DNA of 64,000 bases from Casuarius casuarius (Eukaryota; Chordata; Aves; Casuariiformes; Casuariidae). The DNA lies in assembly GCA_003342895.1 (NCBI GenBank), contig PTFA01000363.1, positions 342,770 through 406,769 on the forward strand, given 5' to 3'. Made by a program: the position numbers and the translations under genes. Shown here in pieces: positions 40,901-53,425 of the stretch. The notes under the pieces are model-generated. The model did no database searches, was not told where the DNA came from, and saw nothing but the letters and a program-made list of their open reading frames with translations. The stretch's first letter is position 1. The number at the start of each line of letters is the position of its first letter.

Positions 40901-43900
40901 CAAAACACAAATAAATAAGACAAACAGCTAATTATGTGGGTTTTTTGTTTGTTTGCTTTTCCTAGAGGTGGCTATTTTCTCTGAGCCAGATTATGGCCGA
41001 TAGTATACAAGTACCTCATGAAAGGCAGAGGCAAGATGAAGAACCTGCTCTTTGTACCCTAGGCATAGAGTGACTCCAGAAGATAGTTCTCAACAGGCAA
41101 CATGGCAGGTTGTATGCAAGAGATGTAAGAAGCCATAGTCGAGTTTCTGAGTTAGCCAGCAGACTTGGTCTCCCTGGATGGGAGAGGAGCAGTGTGCACG
41201 CTCCCATCTCACAAGTCATTCTCAGTGAGCCACCCAGAATGCTTCCCACAGCGCCTGCTGAAGAAGAACGAGCTCACACCAATATAGCATGGATCATGGC
41301 TAACACCTACCCAGTGCTCAAAGGCCAGACACTCTTCCACAAAAAATTCAGGCAAGAATGTCTTTCTTTTCAAGCTATACAACAGAATCTGCAAAAACAG
41401 AAACAGGCCATTTTTATACTAGACTCATACTAGTCAAATTTCCAAAGCTAAATTCAAACCCAGTTAACTCTAGCCTACAGTTTAACACAGAATATTTAAC
41501 AAATGCAGTCCATTGTTACTTGCAGTTACTGCACAAACTATCATTGCATTAATACTGGTAGTTCTTCAACTAGTTTCCTTGTGATCGCACTCTGGCTGCA
41601 AGCCCCATTTCTGCATCTGAATTTCTTCCAGGTTTGCAACCCTAGTTTAAATGCCACAGCTATGAGCTTGGTAATCAATTATTTATATCAAGAAATCTGA
41701 AATTGCATGCTAGACAGACATCTAATATTTCATTCATAAACTTCTCTGAAAATTAAATGCATTACTCGCATTCCATCCATCTACTTCGTGCCTAAGAACA
41801 TGCTTAATTTTATAGGCATTATATATATATTTAGCCCATTTAGTATGCTTAAGATACGAATCAGTTAGTGTATAGCATTTTTAGATTTCCTGAATCAAAT
41901 CTAGGGTAAAATGACCTTAAGGCTGACAGTATGTAGTTATTCAAGCATATTGTAGTTACCTCAAAAAAACCCAAACTATTTAGCTCAGAAGTATAGGCAC
42001 ACAGGAATTCTTAAATGTTGTAACACACTAATCAAACTAGTGTAATGAAACACCTGTATCATTTTGTCATATTAGAATAAAAACTCTTAAAATATAAAAA
42101 AAAAGTCATTTGTCACTTCATGTTTATATACAACACCCATATAATTATGAATGATGCATAAAATACTGCACTGGTGTCACAGAAGGAAAAGAATTTCCTT
42201 TCGCAGTTTCAAACTTCTTATGATGTGAAGGATAATCAACTGTCTGCATCTCAGATTTATGACGTACACTTCCAGTGGTCAGCACTGTCAATATCTCCCA
42301 AACAAAAGTTAAACTGAACAGCTGGTGACATCAGCTAATCTTGAAAACAAACAAACAAGCAATCCAACCTGTACTAAAAGGAGGGCAACCATTCTGAAAG
42401 AGTGCAATTATTTACTGTTTTTCCACTGAACCTTATCATTTTCCTGATAAAGAAATTTCATTAAGAAAAAATGGTGCAATTCATGATTAACTTTAAATCC
42501 TCGTAAGAAAAAGAAAAATCTGCACCAGTATAGCCAACAGCTGCCTTTGAATTACATATTAAAAAGCCCCAATACAGACCATCCATAATAAAATGCCTTT
42601 AAAAGCTCCAAAATGGTGACACTAAACTCTAAATACAAAAAAAAGCAACCTCAAAGTCCTGAGTGATTTAAGTTTTAAGTTGTCATTTGTGTCAAGTGTT
42701 ACTCAAAGAGTAACTGCTGTAGTTGTGTATAGCCTATTCTTCAAGCACAGCTCAGTCTCCTAAATTAAACACAAAACCTCATATTTTAGTCCTAGCTACA
42801 GAGTCACAGCCTAGGCCTCCATAATATTTACAGTATTAAAAGGCTAGAAGTATCAAGAAAGCATATTATCATTCACCTATAGCCTTCTCTAGTCACAGTA
42901 TGCATCTCAAATTAATCGAGGCCACATAAATATGGCTCTTGCGCGTAACAGACAGCAAATTATGTATTTAATTACATATTTCTCCCTAAAAACAGAAACA
43001 GTTGGCTCTCTGCTATTTTTGTTAATGTTAATCAGAGGAAACTTCAGATTCTGGCATAAATTTGACTACGATGTAAGAGGTAATATTTAAAATACATGAT
43101 GCCCTACCACACAAACACGAGCTGCCATATGTGAGGCACTGCTAGGCATGGTTTCTATTAAGCCAATACACAGTAACTGGCTCCTTTCCAAGCAACATGG
43201 AAGTGTTTAAAAAACCCTGTTTAATCCAATTCCACAGCTTTGAAACAAAAATAAATTAAAGTGCTGGGAGAACTGTTAAAATGAAAAATTAAAGGCATGT
43301 AAATAAGTGAAAAAAATAAATTGTCAGAGAAAATGAAAACAAAGATTATTTCAAGTAGATATCCTAATTGTAATTAGCAACATTTGGCATGTGTTATGAT
43401 ATGATTCAAAGCTGCAGCCAATTAGATACCCCAAAAAGCTTGTAACAAAGCTGCAAATGTGTAACTACAGCACAAATAAGTTTTATTGCACACCAAGAAA
43501 ACAGCAACCAGATCAATTTCATAGTTTGTTTGCGAAATGCTGTAAAGCATGCTCTGTTATTAGTTTATGGCTCTTTATTCTTAAACTGCAGCTTTTCTTC
43601 CAGGACATTTTGGAAAACATTCCATTAAATTCAGGCTATTAATTGTAAATTTCTACACATTCAGTATATACTGAGAATAAAAGAAAAATTACAGCATTGC
43701 CTCCAACTGTCATGTTCATGTAAAAAAAAAACAACAAAAAACAAAAAATGCACATAAATTAACAGTTGTTAAAAAGCTGCAGAAGTGAGGTATTTGAACT
43801 GAGAAGAAAATTTTTTTAGATTTCTAAGAATAGAGGAAAAAAGTAGTTTTTCTTTGGCAGGAATAAAAGATACACAGTGTTAATCAGGAAGCAACATAAC

Positions 43901-45832
43901 ATTTTCAGACTTTTTAAAGAAGTTTTCTTGAAAAGGAAATATTTTAAAGTATCACACTGAAGCTCAGAGTTCAAATTCTGATGAGATGTGGGTGTACTGA
44001 AGTCAACATCATTAGGCACTTCTGAGATTGTACCATTTATTTAAGAAAGCAAATACTTCATTACCAGCAATGCTGTCAGTCTTAACCAATTGACAAAGTA
44101 GCTTCCATTTCCCCCATTTATTCAATAATGAGTAATTTACCAAAGGGTAATGAGTTGCTAATAAAAGCATGTTTCTTACAGGATTATTATGGAATGGCAG
44201 TGACTGTTCAGTGTGACAGTACTTTCTATGGTCACAGATCCAAATAACTCTGCTCTCTCAAATTTCTGCGAAGAAATTGATCCTCAGGTAGTTTTTATAC
44301 ATAACACTAGTCTAGATTTAGCAAAAAAATTTGGAAAATACCCCCATAGAAACAGCTAACTAAATCTAAAACCTACAAATTTAAACATTTCCTTGCAAAA
44401 TCCTAATAATGATGCAAAGTTTCAGCCAACATGGTTTTGTTTGCCTTGCTGGCAGGCAACAGCTGTTTATTTAACACACTTATTCTAGGGTTTGACTGGG
44501 GGGAGATTGGGTTTTGGTGTTTTATTTTTATGTGGGGTGTATTGAGGAAATTACAAACACGTACGTATAACACCTTAGTCCTATGTTATAAACCACATTT
44601 AGATAGGGAGGGAAAGTTTTTCTTTAGATAGACAGAAGAGGCCAAAAGAAGTGTCTACAGATGATATTCTGAAAAAAATTCTGGACCAGAAAGCATTAGG
44701 GACTGCCTTTGTTATACTTCTCAAAGATTGACTTACAAAAGACCAGTTGCAACTAGATATAAAGCTAGTAGAAGAAAATTCCTCTGTCCAGAATTACCTA
44801 CACTCAAAATATCAAGGTGTTTCTTTTTATCCTTGCTATAATCCCTCACTTGCAATTTAAACTAGAGCTTTACACGTACTACAAATATCAGGGATCCCTG
44901 GATTCTTCCACGTCCATCACAAACTCTTTTGGGGGCACTTTCCTACCCTTCCCTTTTTCAAGGAAAGTGTGATNATCATGACCCCTCCTTATGACAAAAT
45001 CTCTGCTCGTACCCCTAATCCAGCTGTTCCATGGGATAAGGTCTGACATCCCCCCACTCTTCCATGTCTGCACGACTACGACGCTCACCAACATAAGTAC
45101 TCTTATTCTTCCCTAAAACTATTTTCTCTTTTCTTTCTGGGAGGGAAGTTGTTATCATTTGAAAACTGGGAGAATTGGCAGAAATAATATGGAAGTATTG
45201 TTATGCTGGGAGATATTAATGAGTGTTGTCAGCGAGTTCCTCAACTCATAATCAGCGAGTGAAGCTGCTGGTTCTGCTATGCAGCCAGTAGCAGTCTCTG
45301 CTTTTTCTTCCATCCCTACCCATCCCCTCGATCATAGTCACTAATGTTTCTAACCACTGATGCCTACAATACATCCTGAAACTTTTGGGTGCTGCATCTA
45401 ATCAGTCCCAAAGTCACACCACTACAGCAAGCAGAAATGGAAACAAGTGGAGATTCAAACTTCATTTCACTCAGAATACGTATGTTTGGTTCTTTGTTAT
45501 CTTCCGTCTATGAAAGGCAAGGGTGGTAGCCAGCTCAGTGTTGCCATATGATTTTTCATATCACACATACTTTTTCAAAGATATCATATCACTGAGAAAC
45601 ATCAGCTATGTTTCAGATGGCTTTCTAGTGTACAATGCATCTTGACACATGCAAGACCCACAGAAAGAAACATCCGTAATTATTTTAAAAGATGGATGCT
45701 TTGTGGACAGTGTCATCAAAAGGCCTAGAGCCACTTTTACAGGGCAAATAAACACATATTCTTGAAAAATGTTTAGTATGTTACATGCTTCAAACATTAA
45801 AACACAAATGACACTGTCCTGCACCGTCTTAG

Positions 45833-45870
45833 GAAAAAAAAAAAGAAAAAAAGAAGAAGCAGCAGCAGCT
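45833..45870. repeat. A-rich tract grading into (AGC)n
   Basis: Runs of A broken by G lead into AAGAAGAAGCAGCAGCAGC. Simple-sequence origin; it accounts for the serine/alanine/phenylalanine run in the minus-strand open frame across it. Confidence 0.8.
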
Positions 45871-47311
45871 AAAGGAATTAAAAGATTACATATTAAGAAG
45901 TAACCTGACACTTTTCGCCCAAGGTACTTTAAAGTTCCAAGGTAATAAATCTGATATAACAACCAGTTATAAAAATCAGGTAAGCTAACTCAAGTGATAA
46001 AATACAGTATAGCTGCCCCAGTGCAATCATTAACTTGCATGTTTTGGGGACATATTCTTTGCTGCGTTTGAAGCACAAAGGGAATCAAAGTTAAAAAATA
46101 AAGCACTTGTAATGTACACAAAAGTAGGTTTTACATTCCTTCTTTTATCCTCAAATAAATGTAGATGGATCATAGATTTCAAAACAACAGGATTCTATGC
46201 TTTAGTATCTCAGCTCCTACACATATCTTTTTTTGATTAATTTTTGCTGTTTGCAGTAAATCCTTAAGAGGCCTAGCCAGAAGAAGTTGTATGCAGTTTT
46301 TTATGTCACACTTTCACTAGAAGGTTATACAAAACTAGCAGATCAAAGTAAGCCTATACAAGTAGAAGGTAAACTCCATGGGTAATGTAATATAATGGGA
46401 AGAGAGCCCAGATTTAATACCAAGGAGATTGAAAATGTTTGTGGCGAAAAGCATTCAAAGAAAGCATTTCTTATTCTGGTTTTCATCTTGCTCACACATT
46501 AACATCATGTGCATCACAGCTATGTGCCCATGGCAACAAACAGCTGCATGTCTAACTTAAACCAATCAAAATCACTGATAGTTTCTTTTAAAATAAAGAT
46601 ATGAGCTGCTAGATCTTGGGGCATTTTTTCACTTGAAGCCAGCACCCAGTTCATACTTCAGTGAAGCCACTATCGGCAGAAATGGCACGAAACCTTTCTG
46701 TAGCTACAGAAGCATCAATACTCCTATATTCCTTCCAAGTGACATGACAGTCATTAGTATGATGCAGACCATCCTTTATGACTCCAGAGTTTAATAAGGG
46801 AACCAGCAAATAAAGACATACTGTTTGGTGACTACACTGCTTGAAAGTTTCTTCTCTGGTTACAGAGGAAGGAAGTACCTCACCGAAGCAGCATGTGCAC
46901 TGCAGACAAGAGTAGGAAGGACAGCGATCATTCACTTCTAAAATAATTCAACAGGCATATAAAGATAGTGAAATGGGTTGTGGTCAATACCTGAGAGGAT
47001 TTAGTATTATTGAGCAAGTGCTTAAAGTTACTAAAATCATTAGGTAAGAGTTTATCTCAGCGCAAGCTAAAGGAGACCAACCAAAATAGAAGAAAATGTG
47101 AATTGAGCAAAGTGCTTTAAAAAGAATCCTTCCAGCTCCCAAATTGAATTTTTACATTAGTTTTGCCTTCTCAAAATAATTTCATATTTATTCAAATATT
47201 TTAAGGAAATATATGTAACCAGGATTGTTTATAAACTTTCCCAAAGGCAAACTGATGTACTAACATATGACCCAACGACAGTAAGACATCTCTTCATTCA
47301 CATTGAAAAGC

Positions 47312-47350
47312 TATGCATGTGTGTGCACATGTATATGTGTGCGCACACGG
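47312..47350. repeat. Alternating purine-pyrimidine (TG/CA) stretch
   Basis: GCATGTGTGTGCACATGTAT then ATGTGTGCGCACACGGG: imperfect TG/CA/CG alternation with nested short palindromes (TGTGCACA, TGTGCGCACA). Potential Z-DNA sequence. Confidence 0.75.
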
Positions 47351-50300
47351 GAAGACCTCCTTACAAGTTCCCCGAGTGAAGGAAGGAGATTTGGGGAAGC
47401 CCAGCACAGCATGACGCTTGCTGCNCCTGCTTCTCTAGTTCCCTACAACTCTGCCACTCTGCACTGTACAACAAGGTTGACAATCTCTTCCCCTGCACCC
47501 TGTCTTCCCATGAAATTGTGCTAACATTTGTTTTCCACTCCTTACTTGTGTCCATCCTCTAAGCTCAAAAGTGGTACTAGGCTACACTTAAACAAATGGC
47601 CATGAGAGAAATGATTTAAATTGATAGAATTCACATAATCCCTTAGAGCTGTGAAGATCATAGCCTCACCATTTTAGCAGAAACAGAGCCACAAAAATAT
47701 TGAATAAGAATGCTGGACTTAATGCAATGACTAACAGTGCAAGAAGCATCCATAAGGCACATTGTCTCTCTCCTAAAGCACAGTTGCAGGATTTTCCATC
47801 AAATTTGACCTTTCTCTACATCACCCCAAGAACTGTGCCTTAAGAATATTTTCAATGTGATAAATTTTCACAAGCAAAATACTAGGATTAGATGTGTTGG
47901 CCATTTATATTTATCTATTTTGGAAACTGTATAAGAAGCAAAGAATTAGCATAATGACTCCAAACTAATAGAGGAGAGAAAACTACATTCAGGGTTTAAA
48001 ATTATTTTGGAACAGGAATCAGTCAATCTATCACTAAGCTGCACAACAGCTTAAAGCATGTTTCTCAGCCTTAAGCATCACCCATATTGCTAAAGGGAGA
48101 AAGAAATAAAATTTATGCACATAAAAGAAATTGCAGTAAACACATAGAACAGAGAAGAATGGTTACAAATATGCTAGCGAACATCAAAAGGAAACACTGT
48201 AAGATGGAAAAAAAGATAGGGGACAACAGTGACTTAATAGGAAAATTCTGAGTAGTTGGTCCAAGCGGTGTCCACAGAGAGCTGCTATTCACTTTGTGCT
48301 GGCTCTCCTTGTTTCCAGCTGCTAAGTTCACATTGAAAGAAGCTAAAAATACATGAAATACTTTCCAAATATTATTTTCCCATGTAAGCAATTGGTATAA
48401 GTTGCCACAGAGATGTTGTTCTCTTGCCAGCAAGAAGGGAAATAGTACACAGCACTGACAATAGCAGATGCATTCTATGAAATCTATTGTCTTTGACGAG
48501 ATACAATCCAAAGCACGGAAAAGTTTGAAAAGGCATTCTTTAGTTACAAGAATTCCTGATTATTCCCATACTTTCCAGCAACGCAATATATGAAAAGGGA
48601 TCACTAAAGTTGAGATCCTACCACATCCGAGAAAAGGTATAGACTGTATTCAGAGTTATACTATATGCAACAACACTTCTGGCAATCAAGGTTTAGTGTT
48701 TCAATGAACAGAAGAGGGGAGAAGAAAAAAAAAAAAGTGTGGAGTATCTCTACAATTTAGCTATACTGTCCCCAGACATACTAAGACTGCACAATACTGT
48801 ACCTTTAAAATACAAAAGGTACCTGTTCAGCATTCATGACTCTCCTTGATAGTAAATAAAGCTCTGCACAAAGGTAAAGGAGGGAATAAATAACAGAAAA
48901 CATCCAATTATTTCTGTTAAAAGTGAAGTATAACAGATCTTTTATGACATGTATCCCTCTGAAAATAGCTGTGATTATACTGCTCATCTCCCACTCGCCT
49001 CCTAGCTTGGCTTCTTGACACTTAACATTCTCACTGGTGGGGAAAGATCCAAAGTTTATGAAGTCAATGCGAGTCTTTCGTTGCTCTGAATGCAAACTAC
49101 AGAATATGAAGCACAATGATATCTAGGAAAGCAGGTAACTTAGCTTCTTGTAATATTAAATCCACCTTTACAGCCCAGTGTGACAAGTTTTATTTAATTT
49201 TTGTTAAGAAACTCTGAAATCCACAACCTTCCAGAGTTTGGAAAGAAGCTTCAAGTTGCAACACTGACTGCCAGCTACAAAGCATTAAATGTCAGCAAGA
49301 CTTTTTTTCTGTCTTTCAAACAAACAAGAAGATTATATAGCCTACGCTCTTTGTGGGGGGTGAGTGGGGCAAGTGGTTAGACTGCAGCTGCTGCAGAAGC
49401 GAAAGCAGCAACTCCCTTGGAACTTGCAATAACTCTGCAGCCTAGCATGCCATTAAGGGATGCTACTGTACTACCGATACTGTTCCATTTTGTTTTTTTC
49501 CTGGATGAGACAAACTTGAACTTCGTCCTGGTGTAGTTAACTAGAAGTCTTGCAACATTTTTGCAGTATTCCACCCAAGCTCCAACTTGATTAAATATCC
49601 TGCCTATCAGAAGTTGCTAAAAAACTACTTAAGATAGTATTCTTGAGTGTTAACAGTTACACAGTTTTCCTCCACATCTTGTGACATTTACATTTGAGAT
49701 TGATCACATTCCTATTGCCTGGTCATGATTTATTTTATATATACAACCCCCCCACTGAAATAAAAGAGGATGCAAAGTGAAGGTGGACTGGGATTGCAAC
49801 CATTTCAAGCAGCCTGTATTTGTAAGGAACTTATCTTGATGAAATAGGATTTGTTTTTACACAAAACATAACATCTTTTATAAGGATTATCTAAATTTCA
49901 CTAAAAACAAGAAAATAAGTATCAATACTTTTCGGCAAAATATAGGTATATACTATATTACAACTTAGCTTTCTTCATTATGCTGAAGAATCATGTCTGG
50001 CTGATGTATTTACTTTGTAATGTTTAACCATAATAGAAAATAGATGAAGTTCAAATGAAAACACTGTTTAGGCTATGTCAACAGAGCATAAAATTAAATG
50101 AAGTGATTCCTTATTGACTATAAAAATATATTTGCTAATAGTAAAGTTACTAATGGTTATCTATCAAGATCACAACATGAAATAATTCTGTATCTTAAGA
50201 ACTGTGCTAAAGCAGCAGACACATGATGTTAAATGTAATTTTTTGATTTTGCAAAACAGCATCATGCGGTGCATTTTATTGCTACTTTTTCATTAGTAAA

Positions 50301-51009
50301 TAGTTCAGAAAATAGAAAAACTCCAGCTCACTCTTTTTTTTAATTGCAAGTCACCAAGGGGCTTTCCACTAAGCCAGCCAATGCTCACTTTACACTTGCT
50401 AGTAAAAGAAAAGCAAACAACAGTATCTTGTATACTGAAACAACTGCTTTGTTACAAAGGGAAGGATTCGAAAAACTAAAACAAATGACTGCTTTAAAAA
50501 CGAAGCCTTTTACGCTCAGTTCAAAGACTCATGCATTCTCCTACAACAGACTGAAGTTTTATATTCATCTCAGCAAATCAATCCACTAATAGGCATCAGT
50601 CATCAACACCTAAGTAAAGATCTGCCATTTGAAACAGCTTTGATGTGATTGAAGACTCGTGCACAGTCGTAAGTATGACAGAACAGCTTAGCTATTAAAA
50701 TGTTTTATCTAGCAAAGAACTGTTCATCCTAATTGACTGAAATACTCTTTGAACACTATTATTGCAAGGCTACTTCACTACACAGTGCTTTAGTACATAG
50801 CCACTTGACTTATATCTTGAGATCCAGCACAACCACATCAAATCTTGTTATTTTCTCACACATACTTTTGTCAAGAGACCAAAACAATAAAGCTGACTGT
50901 CATTTTTACTACCAGTTGCTTAGTTAATTTGATACTGAAATGTATTGGGATTCATTATAAAAGCTGCATGCAATCAGCTATTTCTATCAATCTTTCTTTT
51001 TAGTGCACT

Positions 51010-51290
51010 AATAGAATGAATCCTACTAACCACATCAGTCGAAATCAGTTGGCAGAACTGTATGGAAGCTATTCATCTGCATTTAGTCTGACCTCTCACT
51101 GTGAGAGGTCCTATTGCAGGGGCTCCTTTAAGCAGTGCTGCACAACCCTGGCGCAATTCCAACACTGACCATATGTCAAGCTGACAGATATGTCTGTCGA
51201 TCAGAACCCCGGGACAGCCATCCGAAAACAACTGTGTAAGGCCTGGGCCACAAGGTAGCAAGGCTTTCTAGGCCTATGTCACTACTCATT
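51010..51290. other. Higher-GC unexplained segment with a 21-bp palindrome, intron 3
   Basis: This segment is richer in GC and CpG than its flanks (CTGGCGCAATTCC, TCTGTCGATCAGAACCCCGG, CATCCGAAAAC). It holds GACCTCTCAC-T-GTGAGAGGTC at 51,090-51,110, a perfect inverted repeat with 10-bp arms. It begins about 580 bp downstream of the exon 3 donor. Two short minus-strand open frames overlap it but resemble nothing known. It could be an old repeat or a conserved regulatory element. Confidence 0.4.
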
Positions 51291-51871
51291 TCAAAGCAAC
51301 TTTTAAAAACATCACAAGTAAACACACCTGACAAAAAAACAAGCACAAAAGTAATTATTTCAAAAGGATATAGTATAGGCATACTCTGGTATACATCTAT
51401 AGATGGTATACTCTGTTTCAGTAAGTTTCCATCGAACGTCGTAATTCATCACCAGAAATACACTCAGAAGATTAATAAGTTTGTCCCATTAACATTTTTC
51501 TTTCTCCATTATATTAACAGCATGTTAACAATTTGCAAGAAAAAGGAATCAAGCATATCAGTAACTGCCACCAAGATTACATTTTACAGAATCAAACAAA
51601 ATGCCTTTGATTTAATACCTCAAGTTGAAGGATGAATCGATTTTTACCCTGTATCTATTAACACATCATATATTTCAGTACTGTTTTTACTGTTACTTTT
51701 GTTACCAAAAGTGTATCATATCAGTTCTTTGTATATAGGCAAAGATCCTATCTATCAGTTTTTATTCCAAAATTACTAAGTAATTAGTGCAAAGGAATAG
51801 CTAAAATTTACCCCAGTCCTCTATATAATTTCCATCAATAGTCCAAATTAAAAAAATCCATATGAACTTAC

Positions 51872-51922
51872 CTACAGTTTGGAGGAGGGTCTAATGTAAT
51901 TTCTGCAAGTTCTTTCTGAATT
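51872..51922 (-). CDS. UBE2E2: UBE2E2 second coding exon (exon 3), 51 nt, start of UBC fold
   Basis: This 51-nt exon is easy to miss. On the minus strand the first base A completes codon 59 (AG from exon 2 plus A gives AGA, Arg). Sixteen codons follow, reading IQKELAEITLDPPPNC, and the last two bases AG begin codon 76, expected to be Ser. This is the highly conserved start of the UBE2E UBC domain: helix 1 (QKELAEI) and the PPPNC turn before the first beta strand. The acceptor is strong: a run of 12 T, then CCTCCTAAG. The donor is TAG then GTAAGT, a near-ideal U1 site. The 51-nt length is divisible by three, so skipping would keep the frame but delete the start of helix 1. The Cys here is not the catalytic one, which lies in an exon to the left, outside the window. 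Confidence 0.96.
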   Translation of the reverse strand, partial: NSERTCRNYIRPSSKL

Positions 51923-52350
51923 CTTAGGAGGAAAAAAAAAAAACAGAATTTATCAGGACTATTTCTTTTGCAATGTTTCCTTCAACTTTATGAAATATTT
52001 CTACAGCAATCAATAATAAAATATAATTCTTCTTATTTGCAATGGAAAGCTGATGCTATAAAGTTGTATGTAACTGCACAACAAAATGTTGGACTAAAAC
52101 CAAGTTCTAAAATCCTTTCTGAAAAACGAGCCTCCAATCTAGAACAAGTTGTTCCATGAACAGCCATCAAATAAATCCTGAGGTTTTTTTAAACTAGGGT
52201 TCTAAGCTCCTTTGCTCACTTGCACAATAATTAAATGTTTCATACACCCTCCTTCTCCATTTCTCTTCTGCCCATATGCCTGAGGCTCTCCACTCAGAAT
52301 GCTTTGTTTCTTACATCCCTCAATACTGGCAGGGCAAAAAAACCAACTTC

Positions 52351-53425
52351 ACTGAATCAGAGAGTAACTCAGGTGGAAGGGAACTCGGGAGGGCTCCAGT
52401 CCAGTGCCCTGCTCAAGGCAGAATCTGCTGCAAGATCAGACCAGGCTGCCCAGGGACTTATCCAGTCAGGTCTTGAAAATCTTCAAGGATGGAGGCTGCA
52501 CGACCTCTCCGGGCAGCCCCTCCCACTGCCTGACTGTCCTTGTGGCAAAAAGTTTTTCCTCATATTCAGTCGGAACCTCTATTGTTTCAATTTATGTCTG
52601 TTGTCTCTCATCCTCCCCCCAGGCACTGATGTAAAGCACCTGGCTCCATCTTCTCAGTAACCTCCTTAAAGGTAGGTAGGGGTGTGTGCACATGTGTGTG
52701 TGTGTGTGTGCATGTGTGTGTGTGNGNGGGGGGAATGGATGCTCTTAGGTCTCCCCTGCAGCCTTCTCTTCCACCAGGCTAAACAGACCCAGCTCCCTGC
52801 ACCTTTCCTCTAAGGTAAGTGCCCCAGCTGCTGGCCAGCTCAGGGGCCCTCCACTGGGCTTGCTCCAGTTTAGGTCTTTTGTGCACAGAGGGGCCCAGAA
52901 CTAAATTTGTTATTCCAGATGTGGTCTAATGAGTTCTGAGTAAAGGGAGATAATCACTTTCCTCTGTTTACTGACTATGCTCTTGTTAATACAGCTCAGG
53001 ATGCAGTTAGCCTTCACTGCTGCCAGGGCACATCGCTGGCTCGTATTTAGCTTGCTGTCTGCCACGACCCGTGTCCTTTTCAGCAGATCTGCTCCGCAGT
53101 CAGTCAGTCCCCAGTCTGTATTGCTACAAGTGGTTATGCCTTCCCAAGTGCAGGACTTGGCATTTGTTGAATTTTAGGCAGTCCTTGTCAACCTCTTCTT
53201 CCAGCCTGTCTAGGTCCTTCTAAATGGTAGCCCTGCCTGTGCACATACAGACTGTTTCCCCCAACAGACAACAGACTTCCATCTGTCATCTGCAGACGTG
53301 ATAATGGTGCACTCTGTCACATCCTCCAGGTCATTGATAAAGATGTTAAACTGGACAGGTCCATTATAGACCCCTGCAATGCTCCACTTGTTACCAGCGT
53401 CCCAATAGAGTTCTACCTCCAGGCA
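52351..53425 (-). mobile_element. CR1 LINE, 3' fragment, avian type
   Basis: The plus strand reads as the reverse complement of the CR1 3' part. Recognisable consensus segments occur in order: GGTGGAAGGGAACTC, CCAGTGCCCTGCTCAAGGCAG, TTCAAGGATGGAGGCTGCAC, AAGTTTTTCCTCATATTCAG, CCTGGCTCCATCTTCTCAG, CCTTCTCTTCCACCAGGCTA, GCCCTCCACTGGGCTTGCTC, CAGATGTGGTCTAATGAG, CAAGTGCAGGACTTGGCATT and TTCTTCCAGCCTGTCTAGG. The element is therefore inserted on the minus strand, the same orientation as UBE2E2, and keeps about 1.1 kb of its 3' end: the last part of the reverse transcriptase frame and the 3'UTR. It is heavily diverged from the consensus and cannot encode a protein. Weak similarity may continue to about 53,720. 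It lies about 430 bp upstream of exon 3. Plus-strand open frames across it are antisense shadows. Confidence 0.93.
52682..52730. repeat. (TG)n microsatellite expanded inside the CR1
   Basis: TG repeats with CA interruptions and two Ns followed by a G-run. They fall between the CR1 segments CCTCCTTAAAGG and GGTCTCCCCTGCAG, where the consensus has a short non-repetitive stretch, so the expansion arose after insertion. The Ns suggest a sequencing problem at this site. Confidence 0.9.

Larger units (their letters stand above)
38001..51009 (-). other. UBE2E2: UBE2E2 intron 3, right block: nothing recognised
   Basis: AT-rich intron. Open frames of 61-132 codons here (for example minus-strand 48,113-48,511, 45,606-45,962 and 46,651-46,935) show no recognisable domain, codon bias or splice context. 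Small features include an alternating purine-pyrimidine stretch near 47,312-47,350 and an A-rich/AGC-repeat stretch near 45,833-45,870. The 40.2-40.75 kb stretch is high in complexity and could be conserved non-coding DNA, which cannot be judged from one sequence. Confidence 0.6.

Noticed and set aside
45606..45962. 118-codon minus-strand frame
   Set aside because: Its low-complexity centre comes from an A-rich/AGC repeat; the remainder is unremarkable.
46651..46935. 94-codon minus-strand frame, Cys-rich at the start
   Set aside because: Looked gene-like at first, but matches no family I know and has no supporting signals.
48113..48511. 132-codon minus-strand frame with hydrophobic stretches
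   Set aside because: Composition is what AT-rich random sequence gives (Phe, Leu, Cys, Ile); no domain, splice sites or promoter seen.
1..51871. Search for UBE2E2 exon 4 and later exons (residues after Cys75, including the catalytic-cysteine segment)
   Set aside because: No minus-strand match to the conserved UBC segments was found by eye, so they are taken to lie left of the window.
51866..51880. TAG|GTAAGT first read as a recursive splice site
   Set aside because: The preceding 51 nt code for the conserved UBE2E peptide and have their own acceptor, so this is the normal donor of exon 3.
52235..52660. 141-codon plus-strand open frame
   Set aside because: It lies largely on the antisense strand of the CR1 fragment.
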